Shown: positions 7,809 through 16,085 of the stretch, one piece after another
Layout of the letters: each line of letters opens with the position of its first letter
How positions within the stretch are numbered: position 1 is the stretch's first letter
Assembly (NCBI RefSeq): GCF_944377805.1
Contig: NZ_CALWFZ010000001.1
Location: 1 to 64,000, forward strand
DNA from: an uncultured Mediterraneibacter sp.
Lineage (GTDB): Bacteria > Bacillota > Clostridia > Lachnospirales > Lachnospiraceae
DNA length: 64,000 bases
Direction of reading: 5' to 3'
Notes under the pieces: generated by a model
What the model saw: the letters and a program-made list of their open reading frames with translations, nothing else
The model's database searches: none
Told to the model about the DNA's origin: nothing
Program-made: the position numbers and the translations under genes

Positions 7809-8429
7809 TTAATCGCCGCGGCGAAGCATCTTCTCCGCCTTACCTCTTATCCTCTGTATTGCATTATCGATGGATTTTGGAGTCTTGTCAAGAATTTCGG
7901 CTATCTTTTTATAGTCTGTTCCCATCAAATGAAGATAAAGCACATGATTCTCAAAAGGACTCAGCATCTCCTTTAACTGCTCCACAAACGCCTCAGTATA
8001 TTCTTTTCCAAAATACAGCGCCTCCGGATCCGACTCCCGATCAGTCTCAATTGTATCGATCAGAGGAAGCCTGCTCCCGTCATGATGAATTTCACTCTCC
8101 TCATACAAAGAGATGTATGAATTCAGCGGCAGATGCTTCTTCCGCTTCGAGGCTTCTATGGCACTGTACATCTGACGCGACACACACAGCTGGGCAAAGC
8201 TGTAAAAAGAGGCGCCGTTTGAAGCGTCATAATCACGCACTGCTTTGATCAGGCCGATCATGCCCTCCTGAATGAGATCTTCTGTCTCTCCACCGAAAAG
8301 GTACATGGCCCGGGCTTTCTTTCTCACCATAGGTTTGTATTTATCCATAATATAATCCATGATGTCATGACTGCCGGCCCTTAATTTTTCAATGAGCTGT
8401 TCATCTGTCATTTTATTATATTTTTCCAT
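7809..8429 (-). CDS. sigH: RNA polymerase sigma factor SigH
   Basis: A 206-residue sigma-70-family protein of the SigH/Spo0H type. Region 2 (EDLIQEGMIGLIKAVRDYD, then FYSFAQLCVSRQMYSAI) is at about residues 48-88. Region 4 helix-turn-helix (YKKIAEILDKTPKSIDNAIQRIRGK) is at about 172-197. In Bacillus SigH drives the entry to sporulation and stationary phase; gene order cysE-cysS-mrnC-rlmB-sigH is the same as there except that rae1 (yacP) is missing. The start ATG at 8429 is preceded only by a weak site. There is a 55-base gap behind rlmB, so it may also have its own promoter. Confidence 0.9.
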   Translation of the reverse strand: MEKYNKMTDEQLIEKLRAGSHDIMDYIMDKYKPMVRKKARAMYLFGGETEDLIQEGMIGLIKAVRDYDASNGASFYSFAQLCVSRQMYSAIEASKRKKHLPLNSYISLYEESEIHHDGSRLPLIDTIETDRESDPEALYFGKEYTEAFVEQLKEMLSPFENHVLYLHLMGTDYKKIAEILDKTPKSIDNAIQRIRGKAEKMLRRGD

Positions 8430-8484
8430 ATTTTATCATCACCGTCCCGGCTGTTACCTGTTCCATATCACACCTGAAGCGGCA

Positions 8485-9240
8485 TTACTGCTGTCCCATC
8501 CTCTGTCTGACAATCTCAAATGAAAGAACCGCCCCTGCCACAGAAGCATTCAAAGACGTAATCTCGCCTTTCATGGGAATTCCCGCGACAAAATCGCATT
8601 TTTCCTTAACCAGTCTGCTCACCCCCTGTCCCTCGCTTCCGATCACAAGTCCGATGGGGCCTGTCAGATTCAGGCTATACATGGTCTCGCCTTCCATGTC
8701 CGCACATACAAACCACATCCCCTTTTCTTTGAGTTCCTCTATTGTCTGGGCCAGATTCGTCACTTTCGCCACCGGAGTGTAATTCAGGGCGCCGGCTGAT
8801 GTTTTTGCGACTGTGGCAGTAAGACCCACGGCACGCCTTTTTGGAATTATGACCCCGTGGGCTCCCGCAATATTAGCCGTTCGTATGATAGCGCCCAGAT
8901 TATGCGGATCCTCTATCCCGTCCAGAAGCAGAAGGAAGGGCTCTTCGCCCCTTTTCGCTGCGAGAGCAAGCATATCATCCACTTCCGAGTAGTCATATGC
9001 CGCCGCATAGGCAATCACTCCCTGATGTCTTCCGGTCTCACTGAGCTGGTTCAGCCGCTCTTTTGACACGAAGTTAAGCAGCGCCCCGTGCTTTTTCGCC
9101 TCCCGCACAACAGTCCTTACCGGACCGTCCTGACATCCATCCAGCACGAACACCTTATCAATAGTTCGCCCGGAGCGAAACGCCTCAATAACGGAATTGC
9201 GCCCTTCTATCACCAGAGTATGACCTTCTCTCTGATCCAT
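8485..9240 (-). CDS. rlmB: 23S rRNA 2'-O-methyltransferase RlmB
   Basis: A SpoU/TrmH-class SPOUT methyltransferase, 251 residues from ATG 9240, chosen because GGAGG lies five bases upstream; an upstream ATG at 9282 overlapping mrnC is possible. The N-terminal substrate-binding domain (VIEGRNSVIEAF) is at about residues 10-21. The three SPOUT motifs are LDGIEDPHNLGAIIRTA, VIGSEGQGVSRLV and SLNASVAGAVLSFE. The enzyme methylates a guanosine ribose in the peptidyl-transferase region of 23S rRNA. It overlaps or abuts mrnC, which also matures 23S rRNA. Confidence 0.95.
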   Translation of the reverse strand: MDQREGHTLVIEGRNSVIEAFRSGRTIDKVFVLDGCQDGPVRTVVREAKKHGALLNFVSKERLNQLSETGRHQGVIAYAAAYDYSEVDDMLALAAKRGEEPFLLLLDGIEDPHNLGAIIRTANIAGAHGVIIPKRRAVGLTATVAKTSAGALNYTPVAKVTNLAQTIEELKEKGMWFVCADMEGETMYSLNLTGPIGLVIGSEGQGVSRLVKEKCDFVAGIPMKGEITSLNASVAGAVLSFEIVRQRMGQQ

Positions 9241-9265
9241 GTGCTCCTCCTCCATATCCTGCATT

Positions 9266-9727
9266 TTACTCATCCTCTTCATTGTCTCTTTCTTCCATGC
9301 TCTTTAGTCCGATCGTCACCAGTTCTGTCAGCCTTTCATAGTTCCCGCTCAGATAGAGATATCCGATCAGCGCCTCAAAGCCTGTTGCTCTCCGGTAGTC
9401 TGTGATCGACTGATTTTTCGCGGGTGATACGCTTCGGGCATTTCTCCCCCGCCTGTATACCGCGTGTTCTTCAGCCGTGAGATGCTCCTGCATCGTCCGC
9501 ATCATATAAGACTGCGCGGAAGCCTGCACATAGCGGCTTGTCTCCTCGTGAAGCTTGTGTACCTGTCTGTTTCCTTTGCCGGTAACCATAAGTTTAATAA
9601 TCAGATCAAACACACAGTCACCAATATAGGCCAGGACAAGCGGAGAGCTCGCCTTAGGATCCACCGGGTTCATTCCCGGAATATTTCCGATATACTTCTC
9701 CAATCCGAATTCTACGCCTTTTTCCAT
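9266..9727 (-). CDS. mrnC: Mini-ribonuclease III
   Basis: A 153-residue RNase III catalytic domain without a double-strand RNA-binding domain, the mark of Mini-III, which trims 23S rRNA precursor ends in Gram-positive bacteria. The RNase III signature is [13 protein letters not shown] at about residues 33-45, with catalytic Asp; the second acidic cluster is in [14 protein letters not shown] near residue 120. It overlaps the cysS 3' end by 16 bases and has AAGGGG before the start. Same gene order as in Bacillus. Confidence 0.95.
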   Translation of the reverse strand: MEKGVEFGLEKYIGNIPGMNPVDPKASSPLVLAYIGDCVFDLIIKLMVTGKGNRQVHKLHEETSRYVQASAQSYMMRTMQEHLTAEEHAVYRRGRNARSVSPAKNQSITDYRRATGFEALIGYLYLSGNYERLTELVTIGLKSMEERDNEEDE

Positions 9728-11121
9728 TTTACCCCTTCTCTTGTGTCTTCCAGAATAATTCCCTTTTCCAGCAGTTCGTCTCTGATCTGATCCGCCAGGG
9801 CAAAGTTCTTCTCTTTTCTTGCCGCCTGACGCTTCTCGATCAGCGCCTCTATCTCATCGTCAAGAATCTCTTCTTTTCTGTCAATAATGATACCGAGCAC
9901 ATCCGTCAGCCCATAAAGTCTGTTATACAGACTGTCAAGGTATTCTTTTGACCTGGATCCGTCTGCAGTTGTATTAATGTATTTTACAAGATCAAAGACA
10001 GAGGCGATGGCATCCGCCGTATTGAAGTCGTCATCCATAGCCCGCTCAAAGCCTTCCACATACTCGGCCGACTTGTCATACAGTTCTTTTTCCTCTTCCG
10101 TCATTTTCTCCAGAGACGCATTCCCCGCAAGGAACTTCAGGTTTTCCGCTGCCGTGAGAATACGCTCAAGACTGCTCTTTGCCGCCTCCATCAGCTCTGC
10201 GCTGAAGTTGAGCGGGCTGCGGTAGTGGGCGCTGAGCATGAAGAAACGAAGAACCTGAAGGTCGTACTTCTCGCTGATCTCACGCACGGTGAAGAAGTTG
10301 CCAAACGATTTGGACATTTTTCGGTTATCTATATTCAGAAAACCATTGTGCATCCAGTATTTCGCAAATTCTTTCCCGTTGGCCGCCTCGCTCTGGGCAA
10401 TCTCATTCTCATGATGAGGGAAGATCAGATCCTCCCCTCCGGCATGTATGTCGATCTGCTCTCCCAGATATTTTTTAGACATTTCCGAGCATTCGATATG
10501 CCATCCCGGACGTCCTTCGCTCCACGGAGACTCCCAGGCCGGCTCTCCCTCTTTTTTCGGCTTCCAGAGCACAAAATCCAGAGCATCCTCCTTCTCATCC
10601 TCTCCGGTGACGAGCAGAGCTCTGCCTCCCGACTGAAGATCGTCCAGATTTTTGTGCGAGAGTTTGCCGTAGTTTTCAAATTTTCTCGTGCGGTAATAGA
10701 CCGTGCCGTTTTTCTCATAGGCATAACCTTTCTCGATCAGAATCCGAATCATGTCTACCATACCGCAGATCTCTTCTGTCGCAAGAGGATTTTTTGTGGC
10801 CGGCTTAATATTCATTGCCTCCATATCCTTTTTACACTCTGCGATATAACGCTTTGATATTTCCTCTGCCGGCACCCCTTCTTCAATCGCTTTCTTAATG
10901 ATCTTGTCGTCCACATCTGTGAAGTTCGACACAAAGTTCACATCATATCCCTTGTACTCGAAGTACCTTCTCACTGTGTCAAACGCGATCATCGGCCGGG
11001 CGTTTCCAATATGGATAAAGTTGTATACGGTTGGGCCGCACACATACATCTTTACCTTTCCTTCCTCCAGAGGAACAAATTCCTCTTTTCTCTTTGACAT
11101 TGTATTATAGATCTTCATCAT
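9712..11121 (-). CDS. cysS: Cysteinyl-tRNA synthetase
   Basis: CysRS charges tRNA-Cys. Length 469 residues, normal. Zinc ligand Cys28 lies in [14 protein letters not shown] variant HIGN is at 37-40; the second zinc ligands are in the WHIECSEMS segment with HHENE following; the KMSKS loop is [11 protein letters not shown] at about residue 267. It overlaps cysE by 17 bases. Two adjacent ATGs follow AGGAGAAG; the second (11118) has better spacing. Transcription is probably governed by the T-box leader before cysE. Confidence 0.97.
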   Translation of the reverse strand: MMKIYNTMSKRKEEFVPLEEGKVKMYVCGPTVYNFIHIGNARPMIAFDTVRRYFEYKGYDVNFVSNFTDVDDKIIKKAIEEGVPAEEISKRYIAECKKDMEAMNIKPATKNPLATEEICGMVDMIRILIEKGYAYEKNGTVYYRTRKFENYGKLSHKNLDDLQSGGRALLVTGEDEKEDALDFVLWKPKKEGEPAWESPWSEGRPGWHIECSEMSKKYLGEQIDIHAGGEDLIFPHHENEIAQSEAANGKEFAKYWMHNGFLNIDNRKMSKSFGNFFTVREISEKYDLQVLRFFMLSAHYRSPLNFSAELMEAAKSSLERILTAAENLKFLAGNASLEKMTEEEKELYDKSAEYVEGFERAMDDDFNTADAIASVFDLVKYINTTADGSRSKEYLDSLYNRLYGLTDVLGIIIDRKEEILDDEIEALIEKRQAARKEKNFALADQIRDELLEKGIILEDTREGVKWKKA

Positions 11122-11791
11122 CTTCTCCTTCCCTTTCTATACAGCGTAATTCTTTTATTAATTGCTTCAGCGCATTGTGAAGCCTGATATTCTCATCCTG
11201 AAGTTTCTTTATATCGGCAAGTACCGGATCCGGCAGATGTACCTGATCCATGTCAAGCCGGGGCACTTTTTTATTATCCATCCGGACGATACGCCCCGGC
11301 ACTCCCACAACTGTACAATTAGGCGGTACTTCTTCGAGCACTACTGAGCCCGCGCCAATCTTTGAGTTTTCTCCGATCGTAAAAGAGCCCAGTATTTTCG
11401 CTCCGGCGCTGACCATCACATTATCTTCCAGCGTGGGATGGCGTTTTCCCTTTTCCTTTCCGGTGCCGCCCAGAGTCACGCCCTGATACAGCGTCACGTT
11501 ATTGCCTATAACCGTGGTTTCCCCGATAATAACCCCGCTCCCGTGGTCAATAAAGAGGCCCCTTCCGATCGTTGCCCCGGGATGAATCTCGATCCCTGTC
11601 TTTCTGGCTCCTCTTTGAGAAATCCACCTGGCCCAGAAATAATGTCCTCTCAGATAGAGTTTATGCGCCAGACGGTATCTTAAAATCACCCGAAAACTGG
11701 GATAGAGAAAAACTTCCATGTTTGATTTGATCGCGGGATCTCTCTCCCGTATCACCTGAATCTCCTCTTTAATATAAGACAGTATGCCCAT
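11105..11791 (-). CDS. cysE: Serine O-acetyltransferase
   Basis: CysE acetylates serine with acetyl-CoA to give O-acetylserine, the substrate of CysK. The protein is 228 residues from ATG 11791, behind AGGTGAT; the upstream in-frame ATG at 11824 lies inside the terminator and is not used. An N-terminal helical domain is followed by a left-handed beta-helix with hexapeptide repeats from about residue 65 ([19 protein letters not shown]) to about 175. The active-site His and Asp lie in the DHGSGVVIGET-like segment. A C-terminal extension of about 50 residues is charged and probably coiled-coil. It is the first gene after a cysteine-type T-box. Confidence 0.95.
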   Translation of the reverse strand: MGILSYIKEEIQVIRERDPAIKSNMEVFLYPSFRVILRYRLAHKLYLRGHYFWARWISQRGARKTGIEIHPGATIGRGLFIDHGSGVIIGETTVIGNNVTLYQGVTLGGTGKEKGKRHPTLEDNVMVSAGAKILGSFTIGENSKIGAGSVVLEEVPPNCTVVGVPGRIVRMDNKKVPRLDMDQVHLPDPVLADIKKLQDENIRLHNALKQLIKELRCIEREGEDDEDL

Positions 11792-11822
11792 TTTTATCAC
11801 CTCAAAGCTTCTAAACAAAAAC

Positions 11823-12073
11823 AACTCCGCCTCCCGTAAGAGACGAAGTTATATCCGTGGTTCCACTCTATTTTAAAGAATTGCTTCTTCACTCAGAATG
11901 CACATTAACGCATGCAAGACGTACTCCGCTACTTCACTTTTCACGAAATCAGCTCCCGGATGCACTTCACACATTCTCTTCTCAGGAACGCTTCCAGCCG
12001 ATGGCATTCCCTCTCTGTGAGTATCTGAACCCGCTACTCTCTCCGTTCATCGCCTTTTACTTATTCCGACATA
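11823..12073 (-). promoter_or_regulatory. T-box leader (probably tRNA-Cys)
   Basis: The conserved T-box sequence AGAGTGGAACCACGG is at 11855-11869 (minus). It is followed by a terminator stem (arms 11823-11833 and 11840-11850) and a T-run, the standard antiterminator/terminator switch. Upstream, AGAGAGTA, CAGAGAG and an apical hairpin match Stem I features. A TGC triplet in GAAGTGCATCC sits where the specifier is expected and would read cysteine, which fits cysE and cysS downstream. Specifier assignment is by eye. Confidence 0.9.
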
Positions 12074-12079
12074 TACCTT

Positions 12080-12108
12080 ATATTATGAAAATTTTCCATT
12101 TTTGTCAA
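12080..12108 (-). promoter_or_regulatory. Promoter of the T-box/cysE-cysS operon
   Basis: A consensus TTGACA (12103-12108) and TAATAT (12080-12085) separated by 17 bases on the minus strand. The last codons of the upstream acetyltransferase gene end beside the -35 box. Confidence 0.8.
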
Positions 12109-12109
12109 C

Positions 12110-13267
12110 CTATACCACTTCATTGAGAAACACATTCGCAAGCTTTGTAATCTTGTCAAGTTCTCTGGCAAGTCCGGCTGTCATAATCACTTCATCCTGC
12201 CCCGCAAGTTCATCCGCCGTCACTCTTCCAAATAACAATTCCGTAAGAGCAGCAACAGGCAGTACTCCTTCAGAATCTTCTGTTTCCCGCACATGGAGTT
12301 CTGTCTCATCCGTTCCGCTTGTAACACGCCACACACGGCTGTTCTGTCTGATCAGCGGATCGATCACGGCAAAGGAACAGTCCACTTTCATACCGGATGG
12401 AACTGTCAACGCTTTCAGAAATTCTTCCAGACACACGATCCGAGCCATAATGACAGGCTTTTTTTCAACGGAACTCTGCTCCGGGCACGCGTAGATCCTG
12501 ACCGCTGTCTTCGCCCTGTCACCGCAAAGTTCAGTGACGGATCTATAGAAAGCGCTTTCGTACTCCGGCAGATACAGAGGCTCCCGTATTTCCAGTTCTT
12601 CTTCCGCGGCGTAGGCATAGATCCCTTTCAGACTGCCTTCGAATCTGATCAGCCTCAGCCCGCCCTTTTCACTTTGCTGCTCCATGATCATCGTCTGGTA
12701 ATAGGCGGTATCCCTCACAGCATACACCTGCCATTCTGAGGTGAAATGATCACGGACAAATCCGGAGATCTCTTCGGCCTCCCACAGCGCCGCGTCGGAA
12801 AAAGTACACTCTGTCAAAAAAGGATCTCTGTCAGCTCCTCTATGCCCTTCCGGGCCGGCTACTCCGATATTCTGTTCATAAACAAACCGGAAATCATAAG
12901 GCGTGTAGATTGCCTCGGCCGCCGGCATCAGAAAGGTAAATGGGATCTTCTTTTTGTACATATTCTCAAGAGAGGTTCTTAAAAGAGCGCCCATGTAGCC
13001 TCTGCCCCTGTACTTCTCCCTTGTGGCCACAGCGATAATATACGCGGACAGGAATTCTCTGCCCTCTATTACAATCTGGTAAGGATTCAGCTGTAACATG
13101 GAGCAGACCTGATCGTCCTCCTCCACGACATAAATTTCATTGTCCCTTGTTTTTATATAGTAATAGTAATCGAGAAAAGCCTTTGTATCATCCGGAAAAA
13201 CTTCCTCCCAGAGCGGCCTCGTGCTTCCGTGCTCACTCTGATCCAGTTTTCTCAGTTTCATATTCAT
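12110..13267 (-). CDS. Eis-like GNAT N-acetyltransferase
   Basis: A 385-residue protein with an N-terminal GNAT domain. The acetyl-CoA pyrophosphate loop is in VATREKYRGRGYMGALL at about residues 77-93. A second GNAT-like half and a C-terminal SCP2-like domain give the three-part layout of the Eis family. Eis proteins acetylate amines, including aminoglycosides; the natural substrate here is unknown and I would not infer resistance. Two starts (13267, 13261) are possible behind AAAAGGGCGG. It lies between ispF and the T-box promoter. Confidence 0.8.
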   Translation of the reverse strand: MNMKLRKLDQSEHGSTRPLWEEVFPDDTKAFLDYYYYIKTRDNEIYVVEEDDQVCSMLQLNPYQIVIEGREFLSAYIIAVATREKYRGRGYMGALLRTSLENMYKKKIPFTFLMPAAEAIYTPYDFRFVYEQNIGVAGPEGHRGADRDPFLTECTFSDAALWEAEEISGFVRDHFTSEWQVYAVRDTAYYQTMIMEQQSEKGGLRLIRFEGSLKGIYAYAAEEELEIREPLYLPEYESAFYRSVTELCGDRAKTAVRIYACPEQSSVEKKPVIMARIVCLEEFLKALTVPSGMKVDCSFAVIDPLIRQNSRVWRVTSGTDETELHVRETEDSEGVLPVAALTELLFGRVTADELAGQDEVIMTAGLARELDKITKLANVFLNEVV

Positions 13268-13285
13268 CCGCCCTTTTTATCTTTT

Positions 13286-13834
13286 TCACTGTCCGCGTGA
13301 ACAGCATCCCGCGCATCCACCCGGCGCAGCCGTCACATCCACACTCTGATAATTCGTATATTTCTCGAGAGCGCAGACCGCATGAGCGGAAATGCCCTCC
13401 CCGCTTCCGGTAAATCCGAGCCCCTCTTCTGTTGTGGCTTTAACACTCACCTGATCCGTCTCGATCTTAAGGGCAGACGCAATGTTTTCCCGCATCCGGT
13501 CAATATACGGGCGCATCTTCGGACTCTGAGCTATAATTGTTGCGTCGATATTCTCGATCACATATCCATTCTCATCTATAAGCGCCCCCACATGCTCTAG
13601 CAGGCGAATACTCGAAACCCCTTCGTATTGGGGATCTGTATCCGGAAAATGACTGCCGATGTCGCCAAGCGCGGCAGCCCCTAGAATGGCGTCCATAATG
13701 GCATGAACAAGAACATCAGCGTCCGAATGCCCCAAAAGTCCTTTATCATAAGGGATCTCGACTCCCCCGATGATCAGTTTTCTCCCGGCTGACAGCCGGT
13801 GAACATCATATCCCATACCTACACGCATAATCAT
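13286..13834 (-). CDS. ispF: 2-C-methyl-D-erythritol 2,4-cyclodiphosphate synthase
   Basis: IspF closes CDP-ME phosphate to the cyclodiphosphate in the MEP isoprenoid pathway; a trimer in the cytoplasm. The metal site GYDVHRL is at residues 8-14, [11 protein letters not shown] is at about 35-45, and the [11 protein letters not shown] motif is near the C-terminus. The usual protein ends about residue 160; here about 20 more residues follow, ending in a Cys cluster ([11 protein letters not shown]). Start ATG 13834 overlaps the previous stop as ATGA; a second ATG at 13828 is possible. IspG lies far away at 44.9 kb. Confidence 0.95.
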   Translation of the reverse strand: MIMRVGMGYDVHRLSAGRKLIIGGVEIPYDKGLLGHSDADVLVHAIMDAILGAAALGDIGSHFPDTDPQYEGVSSIRLLEHVGALIDENGYVIENIDATIIAQSPKMRPYIDRMRENIASALKIETDQVSVKATTEEGLGFTGSGEGISAHAVCALEKYTNYQSVDVTAAPGGCAGCCSRGQ

Positions 13835-14298
13835 TTCTCCTCGTAATCATTTTCTACTTCTTCTGCTGCTTCTTCTGTCTCAGACTCCTCTCCATGCTCT
13901 TCCTCATGCTCTGTTTCCGATTCTGCTTCTGATTTCTCTTCTGTATCAGTTTTTTTGATCTCTGCCGCATTTTCGTCATCCGGCACGCCCTTTACTACTG
14001 TAGCGTTCATATCGATCTGTCTGGCAGAGGCCGCGCCGGCCGTTTCGCCGTTTACGTCAGTTTCCTCAAACTGCTCTTCCGCTTCTTTTCTCTCTTCTTT
14101 TCTGAAATCCAACAGTTTCTTTATGCTGAAAACCGCATGTGCGCCTCCCACAACAATAAACACTACTGAACAGATGCACATGATCACCATATTGCTCGGT
14201 CTTTCATTTATCGTCTGATAGATTAAACTGACGCCAAGGAATGCAAGATAACCTCCAAGCGCGATTCGGAATCCGTAAGCCGCCTTTTTTCCGTTCAT
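13831..14298 (-). CDS. Two-pass membrane protein with acidic tail, unknown
   Basis: A 155-residue protein with two membrane segments (about residues 9-27 and 37-58) and a short basic stretch ([13 protein letters not shown]), then a long tail rich in Glu, Asp, Thr and Ser (about residues 75-155) that looks disordered. The layout resembles small DUF proteins of Clostridia, but I do not recognise a family. GGAGG lies eight bases before the ATG, and a promoter is at 14333-14361. It overlaps ispF by four bases, so it leads the ispF operon. Confidence 0.65.
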   Translation of the reverse strand: MNGKKAAYGFRIALGGYLAFLGVSLIYQTINERPSNMVIMCICSVVFIVVGGAHAVFSIKKLLDFRKEERKEAEEQFEETDVNGETAGAASARQIDMNATVVKGVPDDENAAEIKKTDTEEKSEAESETEHEEEHGEESETEEAAEEVENDYEEK

Positions 14299-14332
14299 TG
14301 TCTTTATCCTCCGTAGTTAGTTTGTGCAATAT

Positions 14333-14361
14333 TTTATATTCTAACATAACTCACAGGACAA
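14333..14361 (-). promoter_or_regulatory. Promoter of the ispF operon
   Basis: TTGTCC (14356-14361) and TATAAA (14333-14338) separated by 17 bases, about 35 bases before the start at 14298. Confidence 0.55.
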
Positions 14362-14408
14362 TTCCAGCTTCGCTAAAAAAGGATTGCAGATCACATAAAA
14401 ATCAAAAT

Positions 14409-16085
14409 CTATGACGCCCTGTCATTCTCCATCTCATACACAATATCAGCCAGATTCATCGTAGATTTTCTGTGGGATACGAGGAGTACTGTCTTCTCTC
14501 CTTTTTCCTCCTTCAGAGCTTTCAGGATCATTCCTTCATTAAGTGAATCCAGGTTGCTGGTAGGTTCGTCGAGCAGGAGGAATGGAGCGTCATGGAGAAA
14601 CGCCCTGGCAATTCCGATTCTCTGCTTTTCTCCGCCGGAAAGGGTATCGCCCAGTTCCCCCACTTCTGTATCATATCCTTTTGGCAAAGTCATGATAAAA
14701 TCGTGAACAGACGCCTTCTTCGCTGCCTCTATGATCTCTTCTCTTGACGCTTCGGGATTTCCTATTGCGATATTGTTAGCGATAGAGTCATGGAACAGGA
14801 CAGTCTCCTGGGTTACATACGCTTCCAGCTCACGCAGGTTGGCGGTATTAATTCCCCGCACATCCTGCCCCGAGACCAGAACCTGTCCGCCTTGCACATC
14901 CCAGAATCGCATCAGAAGCTTTAGCAGAGTGGATTTACCGGAGCCGCTGACGCCATGAATGCCAACAACCTTTCCTTTCGGAATCCTGATACAGTAATCT
15001 TTTAGGATCTGTTCCTCTCCGTATGAAAAATCAACATTGTCCGCCTCTGCGTCACTAAAAGAAACATTCCGGGCTCCTGACACTTCCTCCACTTTCGGCT
15101 CTTCCTCCAGAATGGACAACACACGCTCCCCGCTTGCAAGTGTCTGATTCAGATTGTTTGAAAGGCTGGCAAGGGCGGTTACCGGTCCAAAAGATCCCAT
15201 CATGGCAATAGTTCCCACAAGCATACCGGTAAGATCCACGCTTCCCGCCTGACTCATTCCGATCATCAGAAACAGCATGGCAAAGGAAAACAGAAGGATC
15301 ACCAGATTCGTCGTCGATCTCTGGGATGCTTCCAAGCGGTTCAGTCCCTTTAATACTCTCCCAAGCCGGTCTGAGCGCTCCGCCATCTCCTTTCTTCTCT
15401 TGTCTCCCTGACGGTATTGAATCGTCTCATCCAGGCCTCTAAGAGAGTCTAAAATAAAACTGTTCAGTTCACCGAATCCGTTTCGGAACTCCATTCCCTT
15501 CTTCGCTCCCCTGCCTCCGAAAGACAGTGGGATCACTACTCCGACCGCCATGTATCCTGTCAGGGCCAGAATAGCGGCAGGCCATGAGATCTGTCCGATG
15601 AACAGAATCATTACAAGAGAGGTAAGCACCGCTATCGCAATCGGGGAGATCGTATGTGCATAAAATACTTCCAAAAGCTCAATATCTGAGGTGATTACAG
15701 AGATCAGGTTGCCTTTATCTCTTCCCTCAAGCTTCGCGGGACAGAGTTTCCGGAGAGCGGAAAATACTTTGTGCCGGATGATTGCCAGCAGCTTGAATGC
15801 AATAAAATGATTGCAGTACTGCTCTCCGTAATGAAAGATCCCCCGCAGCACCGCCATCAATATAAGCGCAGGAAGCCAGGACGGCAGTTCCATGCCCGGT
15901 CCTGACAGAGCATGCATCAGACCGTATCCCGCAAAAACCGTAAGGAAAATAGCGCACAGGTATCCCACTGTTCCAAGCACAATGGCAAGGAGCATTACCG
16001 GAAAAAGGGGCTTTACCAGACCGATGAGCCGCCCCATGATGTAAACGCCGCTGCGTCTTCTGTTTTCATTTACGTTTTCACTCAT
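14409..16085 (-). CDS. ABC exporter subunit, CydC-like
   Basis: A 558-residue half-transporter: six membrane segments in the first 320 residues, then an ATPase domain. Walker A GVSGSGKST is at about residue 378, the signature is LSGGEKQR (Glu in place of Gln), and Walker B is FLLLDEPTSNLD. Sequence layout fits the CydC group of heterodimeric exporters. In E. coli CydDC exports cysteine and glutathione and is needed for cytochrome bd and NO tolerance. The start ATG overlaps the CydD-like stop as ATGA, so the two are translationally coupled and form one transporter. Confidence 0.85.
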   Translation of the reverse strand: MSENVNENRRRSGVYIMGRLIGLVKPLFPVMLLAIVLGTVGYLCAIFLTVFAGYGLMHALSGPGMELPSWLPALILMAVLRGIFHYGEQYCNHFIAFKLLAIIRHKVFSALRKLCPAKLEGRDKGNLISVITSDIELLEVFYAHTISPIAIAVLTSLVMILFIGQISWPAAILALTGYMAVGVVIPLSFGGRGAKKGMEFRNGFGELNSFILDSLRGLDETIQYRQGDKRRKEMAERSDRLGRVLKGLNRLEASQRSTTNLVILLFSFAMLFLMIGMSQAGSVDLTGMLVGTIAMMGSFGPVTALASLSNNLNQTLASGERVLSILEEEPKVEEVSGARNVSFSDAEADNVDFSYGEEQILKDYCIRIPKGKVVGIHGVSGSGKSTLLKLLMRFWDVQGGQVLVSGQDVRGINTANLRELEAYVTQETVLFHDSIANNIAIGNPEASREEIIEAAKKASVHDFIMTLPKGYDTEVGELGDTLSGGEKQRIGIARAFLHDAPFLLLDEPTSNLDSLNEGMILKALKEEKGEKTVLLVSHRKSTMNLADIVYEMENDRAS

